A model generated the notes under the pieces. It saw only the letters and a list, made by a program, of their open reading frames with translations, made no database searches and was not told the origin of the DNA. Shown here in pieces: positions 24,161-31,898 of a stretch of 63,797 nucleotides of DNA. Location of the stretch: positions 1-63,797 of the forward strand of contig CALVFE010000003.1 of the NCBI GenBank assembly GCA_944326765.1. Reading direction: 5' to 3'. The position numbers were made by a program, and so were the translations under genes. Source of the DNA: an uncultured Elusimicrobiales bacterium (GTDB lineage Bacteria > Elusimicrobiota > Elusimicrobia > Elusimicrobiales > Elusimicrobiaceae). Position 1 is the stretch's first letter; the number at the start of each line of letters is the position of its first letter.

Positions 24161-25117
24161 ATGAATAAACTCAAAACCATTTTCTTTGGAACCCCCGCTC
24201 TTTCCGTTCCGTATTTAGAATTATTACATCAAATGACCGATGTCCGGCTGGTGGTAACGCAATCCGACAAGCCGCGCGGACGCGGTATGGAAATTTCCCC
24301 CTGCCCGGTCAAACGACGCGCGCTGGAACTGGGATTGCCCGTTTTATCCCCCGAAAAACTCAAAGACGATTTTGACAAAATAGCCGCCGTTCCTTTTGAG
24401 CTGGGCGTAGCGGTAGCATACGGCAAAATTTTTCGGCCGGATTTTTTAGCCTTACCCAAATTGGGAATTTTGAACGTGCATTTTTCGCTTTTGCCGCAGT
24501 TGCGCGGGGCGGCGCCCGTTCAACAAGCCCTTATACAAGGTTACACGCAAACGGGCATCTCCGTATTTTGGATCCGACCGGGTATGGACGATGGTCCTCT
24601 TTTTTTGCAAAAGCGAACTTCTATCCTGCCGCAGGATAACGCGCAAACTTTATTTGAAAAATTAATCCCGCTCGGTCTGTCCGGCCTTCAAGAAACTTTG
24701 GAGCAAATTGCCCAAGGCAACCTGGTTCAGCTTCCGCAGCAAGGAACACCTACACTGGCGCCCATACTGCAAAAAGAAGACGCCCTTCTGCGCCCGGCGG
24801 AGCTAGCCGCCGACGCCCTAAACAACCGGGTACGCGGCCTGGCCTGCGGCCCAAAACCCAAAGTCCCTTTTACCCACGGCGGCAAAACGGAATGGCTGCA
24901 GTTGGTAAAAACAGAATTGTCGGCAGAACCCGTTTCTCACAACGCCAATCCCGGCACGGTGCTGCGCATTGAAAGGGAACGCGGAATTTTAGTAAAATGT
25001 AAAGAAGGAAATATCTGGTTTACAGAAGTACACCCCGCCGGCAAAAAACCCATGTCCGCCGAAGCGTTCGCACACGGGCGCGGGTTAAAACCGGGCGACG
25101 GAGCTTTTATAGAATAA
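24161..25117 (+). CDS. fmt: Methionyl-tRNA formyltransferase
   Basis: Formylates the initiator Met-tRNA with 10-formyl-tetrahydrofolate. The 318-residue protein has IFFGTPALSVPYLELL at the start, SDKPRGRG, the catalytic segment NVHFSLLPQLRGAAPVQQAL (Asn, His) and the downstream Asp in GMDDGPLF. The C-terminal OB-like domain is present but short. The ATG at 24161 sits right after a -10 box without Shine-Dalgarno. Its TAA shares a base with the ATG of the PASTA gene, starting a three-gene operon with rpe. Confidence 0.95.
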   Translation: MNKLKTIFFGTPALSVPYLELLHQMTDVRLVVTQSDKPRGRGMEISPCPVKRRALELGLPVLSPEKLKDDFDKIAAVPFELGVAVAYGKIFRPDFLALPKLGILNVHFSLLPQLRGAAPVQQALIQGYTQTGISVFWIRPGMDDGPLFLQKRTSILPQDNAQTLFEKLIPLGLSGLQETLEQIAQGNLVQLPQQGTPTLAPILQKEDALLRPAELAADALNNRVRGLACGPKPKVPFTHGGKTEWLQLVKTELSAEPVSHNANPGTVLRIERERGILVKCKEGNIWFTEVHPAGKKPMSAEAFAHGRGLKPGDGAFIE

Positions 25118-26118
25118 TGTCTGCTAACAACGATCAAAATTTTGAAGATTTCTTAAATAAAACCAAATCCTCCTCCCGCACCAAATGGGCTGTGGCGGGG
25201 CTTGTTGTGTTCTTTTTTGCAGCACTTATCTTCGTTTCCATAGATTGGGTCTTTGGAGCTTTGGTGCATACCCGCAAAGAAGTTACCGTACCGGATATTA
25301 CCAAAAAACCCATTACCCAAGCTCTCAATATGCTGGCAGCCAATAATTTAGCCCTCAAACAAGCCGGCGTGGAATTTGCCCAAGATGTCCCTCCCGGTTC
25401 CGTACTGCGTCAAATTCCGTCAGCCGGATCTACGGTTCGGGAAGGGCGCGTAATTCGGGTATGGATCAGCCAAGGCGACGAGATGGTGTTCGTTCCCAAC
25501 ACCATTGGTTCTGATTTAAGAAGCGCTCAGTTGGCTGTACGCCAAGCGGGGCTGTTGGTGGACAAAGTGGACAACGCCTACTCGCTGACTTATGAAAAAG
25601 GACTTATTGTAGCCCAAAACCCGAAAGCGGACAGCATGGTGCAAAAAGGCGAAAAAGTTTCGCTGGTGCTTTCTAATGGCGCACCGCCGGCCAGCGTAGT
25701 ATTGGTACCCAATTTTAAGAGCAAGAAACTGGCGGAAGCCACCTTGTGGGCCAGCGCGCAGAATATCAATTTGATTATTAAAGAAGACTCGGGCTCCATC
25801 TTCCCCAACGGAACTATCGCGGAACAACGCCCCGCGGCCGACAGTCAAATTGCTCCGGGCGCCAATTTGGAAATTATCGTCAGCCGCCGCGAAGCGGGCG
25901 ATGACGAAAAGAGCTATCACCTGCATTATGAAATGCCCCAAGGCAAAAACGCGAGCCGCGTACGCGTCGTAGTGGAAGACGCTACGGGCGAAACCGAAAT
26001 TTTGAACGAAACCAAACAGCCCGGTTCCAAAATCGATCTGGAAATTCCTTATACCGACCGTGCGGCCGTACGCATCTTTGTGGACGGTATTTTAGTGCGG
26101 GAAAGAGAAATAGAATGA
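25117..26118 (+). CDS. Membrane-anchored protein with three PASTA domains and no kinase
   Basis: A 333-residue protein with a cytoplasmic N-terminus (1-23), one membrane helix (about 24-46, WAVAGLVVFFFAALIFVSI) and three extracytoplasmic PASTA domains (about 55-118, 122-190, 194-262). The PASTA repeats show the VPN/VPD openings and repeated GxxV endings (VTVPDITKKPI, VFVPNTIGSDL, VLVPNFKSKKL). A C-terminal domain of about 70 residues follows. PASTA domains bind peptidoglycan fragments or bridge divisome proteins and are usually fused to a Ser/Thr kinase or PBP2x; neither is here. It overlaps fmt by one base and rpe by four. Confidence 0.85.
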   Translation: MSANNDQNFEDFLNKTKSSSRTKWAVAGLVVFFFAALIFVSIDWVFGALVHTRKEVTVPDITKKPITQALNMLAANNLALKQAGVEFAQDVPPGSVLRQIPSAGSTVREGRVIRVWISQGDEMVFVPNTIGSDLRSAQLAVRQAGLLVDKVDNAYSLTYEKGLIVAQNPKADSMVQKGEKVSLVLSNGAPPASVVLVPNFKSKKLAEATLWASAQNINLIIKEDSGSIFPNGTIAEQRPAADSQIAPGANLEIIVSRREAGDDEKSYHLHYEMPQGKNASRVRVVVEDATGETEILNETKQPGSKIDLEIPYTDRAAVRIFVDGILVREREIE

Positions 26119-26810
26119 TAAACTCTTCCAAAATGCCTGCCGCAAATGGTAAAATATCTGTTGCGCCTTCTATTTTATCGGCCGACCTGTGGAATTTAGG
26201 CGAAGCCGTAAAACAGGTTGAAACAGGCGGCGCGGATTGGCTGCATATTGATATCATGGACGGGCATTTTGTACCAAATTTAAGTTTTGGTTCCTCCGTG
26301 GTCAGTGCATTGAATAGAAAAACCGATTTGCCCTTAGACGTACATTTGATGGTGGAAGAACCGCTGTTGTTTATTGATTCCTTTGCAAAAGCCGGAGCGG
26401 ATTTGCTTACGGTGCATATCGAAGCCAAAGACGATATCGCCGAAGCCTTGGAATTAATAAAAAAAGCGGGCGTAAAAACCGGCGTATCCATCAAACCCAA
26501 TACCGATCCGGGGCTGTTAGAACCTTTGGTGGAGGAATTGGATTTAATTTTAGTAATGAGCGTGTACCCCGGCTTCGGCGGGCAGCATTTTCTGCCGGAA
26601 AGCGAAGAACAAATCAAGCGGGTACGAGAAATCATCAAACGTTCCGGTCGGAAGATCTGGCTGGAAGTAGATGGCGGCATTAATCCGCAAACCGCCCCGT
26701 TGGCCGTGCAGGCCGGGGCAGACGCGTTAGTGGCCGGCAGTGCAATTTTTAAAGCCGCGGACCCTGTATTGGCCATCAAGCAAATCAGACAGGCGGCCCC
26801 GGAAATTTAA
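26115..26810 (+). CDS. rpe: Ribulose-phosphate 3-epimerase
   Basis: Interconverts ribulose-5-phosphate and xylulose-5-phosphate in the pentose phosphate pathway. The 231-residue TIM barrel shows APSILSADLWNLG, HIDIMDGHFVPNLSFG (His, Asp metal ligands), MSVYPGFGGQHF and EVDGGINPQTA. An extra 12 or so residues precede the usual start. It overlaps the PASTA gene by ATGA, so it is the third gene of the fmt operon. Confidence 0.95.
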   Translation: MINSSKMPAANGKISVAPSILSADLWNLGEAVKQVETGGADWLHIDIMDGHFVPNLSFGSSVVSALNRKTDLPLDVHLMVEEPLLFIDSFAKAGADLLTVHIEAKDDIAEALELIKKAGVKTGVSIKPNTDPGLLEPLVEELDLILVMSVYPGFGGQHFLPESEEQIKRVREIIKRSGRKIWLEVDGGINPQTAPLAVQAGADALVAGSAIFKAADPVLAIKQIRQAAPEI

Positions 26811-26856
26811 TTATCAGTCTTTTACCGACGTGTAAAAGCATACAAGGAGAGTCATA

Positions 26857-27105
26857 ATGGCAGTAGTTATCAGATTACAAAGAGTTGGCAAAAAATCCCA
26901 GCCCCAATACCGCGTGGTTGCAATCGAAAAATCCGCCGCGGTGGGCAAGGAAGCCAAAGAAGTGTTGGGCCAGTATCACCCCTGCAACCCGAATGTGGCC
27001 GAACAAGTCAAATTGAATATGCCCCGTGTGGAATATTGGATGAAGGTCGGCGCGAAACCTTCCGAAACCGTCGCCAGCTTAATTAAAAAAGCCAGCGCCA
27101 AATAA
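26857..27105 (+). CDS. rpsP: 30S ribosomal protein S16
   Basis: An 82-residue ribosomal protein S16: MAVVIRLQRVGKKSQPQYRV, then a typical PCNPN turn and the C-terminal helix. An AAGGAGAG site precedes the ATG. It opens the rpsP-khpA-trmD-rplS operon. Confidence 0.96.
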   Translation: MAVVIRLQRVGKKSQPQYRVVAIEKSAAVGKEAKEVLGQYHPCNPNVAEQVKLNMPRVEYWMKVGAKPSETVASLIKKASAK

Positions 27106-27120
27106 GAAAGCGGGGCGCCT

Positions 27121-27351
27121 ATGAAAGAACTGGCCACGCTGCTTTTAAAATCGCTTTCTTCCGCGCCGGAAAATGTAGTAGTGGAAGAAAAGGTTGAGCA
27201 GAACAAAGTTTACCTGTCCACCAAGGTGGACGCCGCCGACAAAGGTAAAGTGATTGGGAAAGACGGTTGTATCATTAAAGCGGTTCGTACCGTTTTAAAC
27301 GCCGCAGCCGCCAAACAGGACAAAAAAGTTACCTTAAAGTTGGAAGATTAA
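27121..27351 (+). CDS. khpA: KH-domain RNA-binding protein
   Basis: A 76-residue single KH domain. The RNA-binding GxxG loop is GKDG in KVIGKDGCIIKAVRTVLN. KhpA pairs with KhpB in some bacteria to regulate mRNAs and division, and it is commonly placed between rpsP and trmD. The TAA overlaps the trmD ATG by one base. Unlike the usual order, no rimM gene follows it. Confidence 0.9.
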   Translation: MKELATLLLKSLSSAPENVVVEEKVEQNKVYLSTKVDAADKGKVIGKDGCIIKAVRTVLNAAAAKQDKKVTLKLED

Positions 27352-28067
27352 TGAAAATAGACGTTATCACCGCTTTTGAAGAAATGATTGAGCAAACACT
27401 GTCCCACAGTATTGTGGGGCGTGCGCAAAAAGCGGGGATAATTAAGCTGAGCACGCTTAGCCCTCGGCAGTTTACCGAGGATAAGCATAAAACTATTGAC
27501 GACCGTCCCTACGGCGGCGGCCCGGGAATGCTGATGAAGGCAGAACCGCTTTATCAAGCCATTTCCAAGCTGCGCAAGAAAGGATCATACGTCATATTAA
27601 CCAGCCCGCGCGGGCAAGTATTCAGCCAAGAACTGGCTAAAAAACTGGCCAAGAAACGCCACCTGATTTTTGTGTGCGGGCATTATGAAGGGATAGACGC
27701 ACGGATTTATCCCGAGGTGGATTTGGAAGTATCGTTAGGCGATTTTATTCTTACCGGCGGCGAACTCGCCGCCTGCGTGATGATAGACGCCATTACCCGT
27801 CTGCGTCCGGGAACTTTCAAAAAAGAAGGCGTAACGTCTTCGGAATCGTTTGAAGGCAATTTGCTGGAAGCTCCGCAATATACGCGGCCGGAAGTATGGC
27901 GCGGGCGGAAAGTGCCGGCGGTGCTTTTAAATGGAAACCATAAAGAAATAGAAGCGTGGAAACGCGAACAAGCTTTAGCACTAACAAAACAGTTAAGACC
28001 CGATTTGCTTGAAAACGCCTCTCTAAAGCCAAAAAAGGTCCAAAAGAAAAAGATTCGGAGGAAGTAA
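27351..28067 (+). CDS. trmD: tRNA (guanine37-N1)-methyltransferase
   Basis: Methylates G37 of tRNAs using S-adenosylmethionine. The 238-residue SPOUT enzyme has [47 protein letters not shown] and [19 protein letters not shown], with the knot. The C-terminal 35 residues are Lys-rich ([11 protein letters not shown]), a tail beyond the usual core. It is coupled to khpA and followed six bases later by rplS. Confidence 0.96.
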   Translation: MKIDVITAFEEMIEQTLSHSIVGRAQKAGIIKLSTLSPRQFTEDKHKTIDDRPYGGGPGMLMKAEPLYQAISKLRKKGSYVILTSPRGQVFSQELAKKLAKKRHLIFVCGHYEGIDARIYPEVDLEVSLGDFILTGGELAACVMIDAITRLRPGTFKKEGVTSSESFEGNLLEAPQYTRPEVWRGRKVPAVLLNGNHKEIEAWKREQALALTKQLRPDLLENASLKPKKVQKKKIRRK

Positions 28068-28072
28068 GTTTT

Positions 28073-28474
28073 ATGAATATCAACGAAATTAAACACAATC
28101 TCAAAACCAATATCCCGGTTTTCAAAGCCGGCGACACCGTCAGAGTCAAAGTAAAAGTCGTAGAAGGCGACAACGAAAGACTCCAAGCTTTTGACGGCGT
28201 GGTTATTGCCCGCAAAGGAAGCGGAATCAGCGAAACGTTCACCGTGCGCAAAATCTCTTTCGGCGTTGGCGTGGAACGCATTTTCCCGATTCACTCCCCC
28301 CGCGTGGACAGCATTGAAGTATTGAAAGTCGGCAAGGTCAGAAGAGCCAAACTGAACTACTTGACCAAACTTTCCGGTAAAGCGGCTCGCTTGCAGGAAC
28401 TAAAAAAAGTGGTTCCTTCTACGGGCGAAGCTGAAACGCCGGCCGCCGAAACGGCTCAAGAAGAGGCGAAATAG
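28073..28474 (+). CDS. rplS: 50S ribosomal protein L19
   Basis: A 133-residue L19 with the core [46 protein letters not shown] and RRAKLNYL. The C-terminus extends about 20 residues past the core as an acidic Ala/Glu-rich tail ([13 protein letters not shown]). It is the last gene of the operon, followed by a strong terminator. Confidence 0.96.
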   Translation: MNINEIKHNLKTNIPVFKAGDTVRVKVKVVEGDNERLQAFDGVVIARKGSGISETFTVRKISFGVGVERIFPIHSPRVDSIEVLKVGKVRRAKLNYLTKLSGKAARLQELKKVVPSTGEAETPAAETAQEEAK

Positions 28475-28505
28475 TTATCCCAACGGAATAACAAACTCCG
28501 AACAT

Positions 28506-28535
28506 ACCCGCGGGAAAAATCCCGCGGGTTTTTTA
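28506..28535 (+). terminator. Terminator of the rpsP operon
   Basis: ACCCGCGGGA (28506-28515) pairs with TCCCGCGGGT (28520-28529), followed by T6. Confidence 0.9.
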
Positions 28536-28681
28536 TAGGACAGGTATTGTACAGCGCCCGGAACCGTCTGTTTATTTGAAAAATTTCCATTATTGCCCGA
28601 CGAATGACGACTGTGCAGCCGAAGGCCTAGAAAAAGATAGGTCTTTTGGCCCTTTCTTCTGGCAGCAGGTTTAAGTAATAT

Positions 28682-29965
28682 ATGAGTATGAAAAAAATTA
28701 ACTTTGTCAGACTTGCTTCGTTTGTAATAATTTGCGTGCTGACTACCTTCTCTCCCCTGCACGCCCAGAAACTTTCTCGCAAAGCATTGCGGGCATTAAA
28801 AGCTCAGGAAACACTGGAATTACAACAATTATCGGATATTGCGGCACAGGCTTATTCCACCAATGCCTCTTTTCGGACGCTGCAAAAGGCAAGCTTGGAA
28901 CAGATTCGCATCTCCCAGCAGATGTCAAAAAATCATTTAGGCCCCATTTCCAAAAAAGCATGGAAATCTTTTTTCATAGAAAATGCCCCCAAAGATAATG
29001 AACAGGCCATTCAGGACGCTGTGCGTTTAATAAATCCGGGCAAATACCACAAAAAGAAACGGCCATCTAATTGGCTTCCTTTTAATCCCTATACCAAAAT
29101 AGCACAAATTCTTGACGGCTATAAAAGCCCGATAAAGGCCTTTGAGATTGTGACACAACTGGAAGATTTGTATCCGGAGAACTCTTTCTTTTTCTTTTTC
29201 GCTTCCGTGTATTATAATCAATACTTGTCTATACTTACGCCCCATTTAAAGGAATTATTCAAAAAAATAGAAAACCTGCAAGACCGCCAATTACAGTTTG
29301 CCTTTATTAAAAGAATGCGTTTCTTGCTGGAAAACAGAGATCGGTTCCGCCGCTCCTTTGCGCCCCATGTTCCCAGACCGGGAATGCGTCTCCGCTATAT
29401 GAAGGATATCGGCAAATTAACGCCCGCCAACTTCAATCCGAATCATCTGATTTTTTCTTTTGAACAAAAAATGAATCCCGAGCAGGATCATATTGCTTTT
29501 ATCAAGAACATCAACACGCAAAGTGTTTTTCCCGTGGGTAAGCAGCTGTTTCCTGTTTATCAATACAGTGGGTCTTTTGACTATTTGTCTATGTTGTATC
29601 GTTATTTACTTAACGGGAAAAATACCAAGCGGAATCTGACGGTATTGTTTGACAAAGACGCCAAAGCCATGGCTATATATAATGCGGACAGGACGCGGTG
29701 GCTTCGTATTACCCCGCACGAATATGCCTCTGCAGAGAATTTGCATATTCATTTAAACGAAATCCGCACCGCCGACATTGTTACCAACTTGGGGCAAATA
29801 AAACAGGAAACCGTAAATTTTAATTTATCCATTCCGCTTTCCACCCCTTCCTACTTGCCGACGTACAGTCGTAACGAGTTTCTTTACAACGAAATGATAC
29901 TCAAACCGTTGCAGCATTTGAAAGGGAGTGATCACGTAAAAATTATCGAACAACCCATTTTCTGA
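28682..29965 (+). CDS. Secreted or periplasmic protein of unknown function
   Basis: A 427-residue protein I cannot assign to a family. An N-terminal signal peptide runs to the PLHAQ cleavage site (about residue 29). The mature part is helical and basic at first (about 30-250), with TPR-like amphipathic stretches (TKIAQILDGYKSPIKAFEIV, LEDLYPENSFFFFFASVYYN) but no repeat I can confirm. A more mixed C-terminal half includes YLLNGKNTKRNLTVLFDKDA. No catalytic motif is visible. Two in-frame ATG codons (28682, 28688) are possible. It stands alone between the ribosomal operon and rnhB. Confidence 0.7.
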   Translation: MSMKKINFVRLASFVIICVLTTFSPLHAQKLSRKALRALKAQETLELQQLSDIAAQAYSTNASFRTLQKASLEQIRISQQMSKNHLGPISKKAWKSFFIENAPKDNEQAIQDAVRLINPGKYHKKKRPSNWLPFNPYTKIAQILDGYKSPIKAFEIVTQLEDLYPENSFFFFFASVYYNQYLSILTPHLKELFKKIENLQDRQLQFAFIKRMRFLLENRDRFRRSFAPHVPRPGMRLRYMKDIGKLTPANFNPNHLIFSFEQKMNPEQDHIAFIKNINTQSVFPVGKQLFPVYQYSGSFDYLSMLYRYLLNGKNTKRNLTVLFDKDAKAMAIYNADRTRWLRITPHEYASAENLHIHLNEIRTADIVTNLGQIKQETVNFNLSIPLSTPSYLPTYSRNEFLYNEMILKPLQHLKGSDHVKIIEQPIF

Positions 29966-29991
29966 GATGGCTCGATATAAAAAATTATTGA

Positions 29992-29997
29992 TATAAT
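29992..29997 (+). promoter_or_regulatory. -10 box TATAAT six bases before the rnhB ATG
   Basis: TATAAT, then GGAAGT, then ATG at 30004. This is the same spacing as at 20172 and 63439 and implies a leaderless mRNA. Confidence 0.5.
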
Positions 29998-30003
29998 GGA
30001 AGT

Positions 30004-30645
30004 ATGTCGAACCCTTTACAAGATTTTGACAAACAACAGGCGATCCGCTTGGAATCCAATTTTATTATTGGCATAGATGAAGCTGGTCGCGGTCCATTGG
30101 CCGGCCCGGTGGTGGCGTGCGCCTGTTTTATTCCCCCGGCCTTGGTATCTTACTTTGCAGATGTAAATGACAGCAAAAAACTTTCCGAAAAAAAGCGGGA
30201 AACGATCTATCAGCGCCTTGTTACCTCAGGCACAGCGTATGGTATTGGTTTTGCTTCCGCCGCCGAGATAGACCGGCTGAACATTTTGCAGGCTACTTTT
30301 TTAGCCATGCGCCGGGCAGCTTATAAATTTTTAAATCTGCCGCACGCAGTCGCGTTAATAGACGGCCCCCACCCCGCGGCCGGATTAAACATGCGGCAAG
30401 AACCTGTCATAGACGGCGACGCGAAATCCCTCGCCATTGCCGCGGCCAGTATCATTGCCAAAGTAACGCGTGACCGCTATCTGAACCTGTTGGATAAACT
30501 CTACCCCGGCTACGGTTTTGCAGGGCATAAGGGATATGGAACCGCCAAACATCTGCAAGCCTTGCGGGAATTAGGCCCCTGCCGGGAACACCGCCGCACA
30601 TTTGCCCCGGTGCGAAAATTGTTAAACCCGTCTATTTTGCCATGA
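30004..30645 (+). CDS. rnhB: Ribonuclease HII
   Basis: Degrades the RNA strand of RNA-DNA hybrids, including single ribonucleotides in DNA. The 213-residue protein carries GIDEAGRGPLAGP (Asp, Glu), DSKKLSEKKRE, IDGDAKSLAIAAASIIAKV and DRYL. It overlaps yraN by four bases (ATGA) and starts a three-gene operon. A weak GGAAG lies between the -10 box and the ATG. Confidence 0.96.
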   Translation: MSNPLQDFDKQQAIRLESNFIIGIDEAGRGPLAGPVVACACFIPPALVSYFADVNDSKKLSEKKRETIYQRLVTSGTAYGIGFASAAEIDRLNILQATFLAMRRAAYKFLNLPHAVALIDGPHPAAGLNMRQEPVIDGDAKSLAIAAASIIAKVTRDRYLNLLDKLYPGYGFAGHKGYGTAKHLQALRELGPCREHRRTFAPVRKLLNPSILP

Positions 30646-31001
30646 ACACCGCTACACAAGGAAAATTAGGAGAAAACAGGGCGGCCGACTTTTTACAAAG
30701 AGCGGGCTACCGCATTTTAGAGCGTAATTTTTATATGCGCGGCGGCGAGATAGATTTGATTGCCTCCTTCGAAAAAACACTGGTATTTGTAGAAGTAAAA
30801 ACCCGTTCCTACGAAGCCTTTGGCGGGCCGCTTTCAGCGGTTACTCCCGCCAAACAACGGCGCATTGCCCAGACTGCCGCCCGTTATATACAAGAAAAAG
30901 GCTTAAAATTTGATAGTATAAGGTTTGACGTACTGTGCGTTCTGCCGGAAAAGATTGAACACATTAAAAATGCGTTCTCTCCCGCCCGGACAACGTTATG
31001 A
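30642..31001 (+). CDS. YraN family protein (UPF0102)
   Basis: A 119-residue restriction endonuclease-fold protein. GKLGENRAADFLQRAGY, RNFYMRGGEIDLIA and FVEVKTRS are the three conserved blocks with the Glu-Asp-Glu-Lys residues of the nuclease core. The family, usually next to rnhB as here, is proposed to act in DNA repair or recombination; activity is not proven. It overlaps rnhB by four bases and the next gene follows 20 bases after its stop. Confidence 0.9.
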   Translation: MNTATQGKLGENRAADFLQRAGYRILERNFYMRGGEIDLIASFEKTLVFVEVKTRSYEAFGGPLSAVTPAKQRRIAQTAARYIQEKGLKFDSIRFDVLCVLPEKIEHIKNAFSPARTTL

Positions 31002-31021
31002 CATTCCCTCCGGAGGAAATT

Positions 31022-31843
31022 ATGACTCAACTGGCGCAAGTAAAAAAAGCAGCTGCTTTTCTAAGTAAAAAAACCAAAAATTTTAAACCCGAAATCGCTT
31101 TAATTACCGGGTCGGGTTTAGCGGGTTCCATACCGGCTTTGGAAAAAGAAATCCAAATTCCTTACGCTTCCATTCCCGGTTTTCTGCAAAGTACGGTGCC
31201 GGGGCACAGCGGCAATTTGATTTTTGGCGTTTATAAAGGACGCAAAGTGGTCATTATGCAAGGGCGTTTTCACTATTACGAAGGACACCCGATGAAAGAT
31301 CTGGCGATTTCTATCCGCACCTTAAAAATGCTGGGCGTGGAAAAATTATTGGTTTCCGCCGCGGTGGGATCGATGGATCTAAAACTCAAACCCGGTTCCT
31401 TGTGCGTACTAAAAGATCACATTAATTTTATGTGCAACAATCCGCTGATTGGCAATCATGATCCGGCTTTTGGCCCGATGTTCTTTGATTTGTCCGAAGC
31501 GTACGACAAAACCCTGCGCAAAACCGCCCTGGCCGCCGCCAAAAAAGTGGGTATTAACGCCGGCGAGGGAGTATATTTGGCTACGACCGGCCCCAACTTT
31601 GAAACCCCCTCCGAAATTCAGATGTTCAAGAAATGGGGCGCGACGGTAGTGGGCATGTCGGTCGTGCCGGAAGTATTGGCGGCGCGGCAATGCGGGATCA
31701 GCGTATTGGGGCTGGCTTGGGTAAGCAATATGGGCTGCGGTATTGAAAAGAAACCGCTCTCCCATGCGCAAACCATCAGCGAAACCAAAAAAATTGAAGG
31801 CAAATTTAAAAAACTGTTGGAAATTCTGTTTGTAAAATTATAA
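31022..31843 (+). CDS. Purine nucleoside phosphorylase (trimeric type)
   Basis: Splits purine nucleosides with phosphate to base and ribose-1-phosphate. The 273-residue protein has LITGSGLAG, the phosphate-binding GRFHYYEGHPMKDL, YLATTGPNFETPSEI and VVGMSVVPEVLAARQCG, as in PunA of the trimeric class; the Asn of VSNMGCG suits the 6-oxopurine specificity of the class. The ATG at 31022 is chosen because a perfect GGAGG lies five bases upstream; an in-frame ATG at 30998 overlaps yraN. It may work with guaC (56187) in purine salvage. Confidence 0.93.
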   Translation: MTQLAQVKKAAAFLSKKTKNFKPEIALITGSGLAGSIPALEKEIQIPYASIPGFLQSTVPGHSGNLIFGVYKGRKVVIMQGRFHYYEGHPMKDLAISIRTLKMLGVEKLLVSAAVGSMDLKLKPGSLCVLKDHINFMCNNPLIGNHDPAFGPMFFDLSEAYDKTLRKTALAAAKKVGINAGEGVYLATTGPNFETPSEIQMFKKWGATVVGMSVVPEVLAARQCGISVLGLAWVSNMGCGIEKKPLSHAQTISETKKIEGKFKKLLEILFVKL

Positions 31844-31851
31844 GGATCCAA

Positions 31852-31891
31852 ACCGCGCGGCAGGCTTTTAGACGGCGCTCTGCCGCGCGGT
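31852..31891. promoter_or_regulatory. Perfect 12-bp hairpin ending seven bases before the flippase ATG
   Basis: ACCGCGCGGCAG (31852-31863) pairs with CTGCCGCGCGGT (31880-31891); ATG follows at 31899. There is no T tract, and no Shine-Dalgarno outside the stem. It could end the rnhB operon or control flippase translation. Confidence 0.55.
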
Positions 31892-31898
31892 ATTTAGT

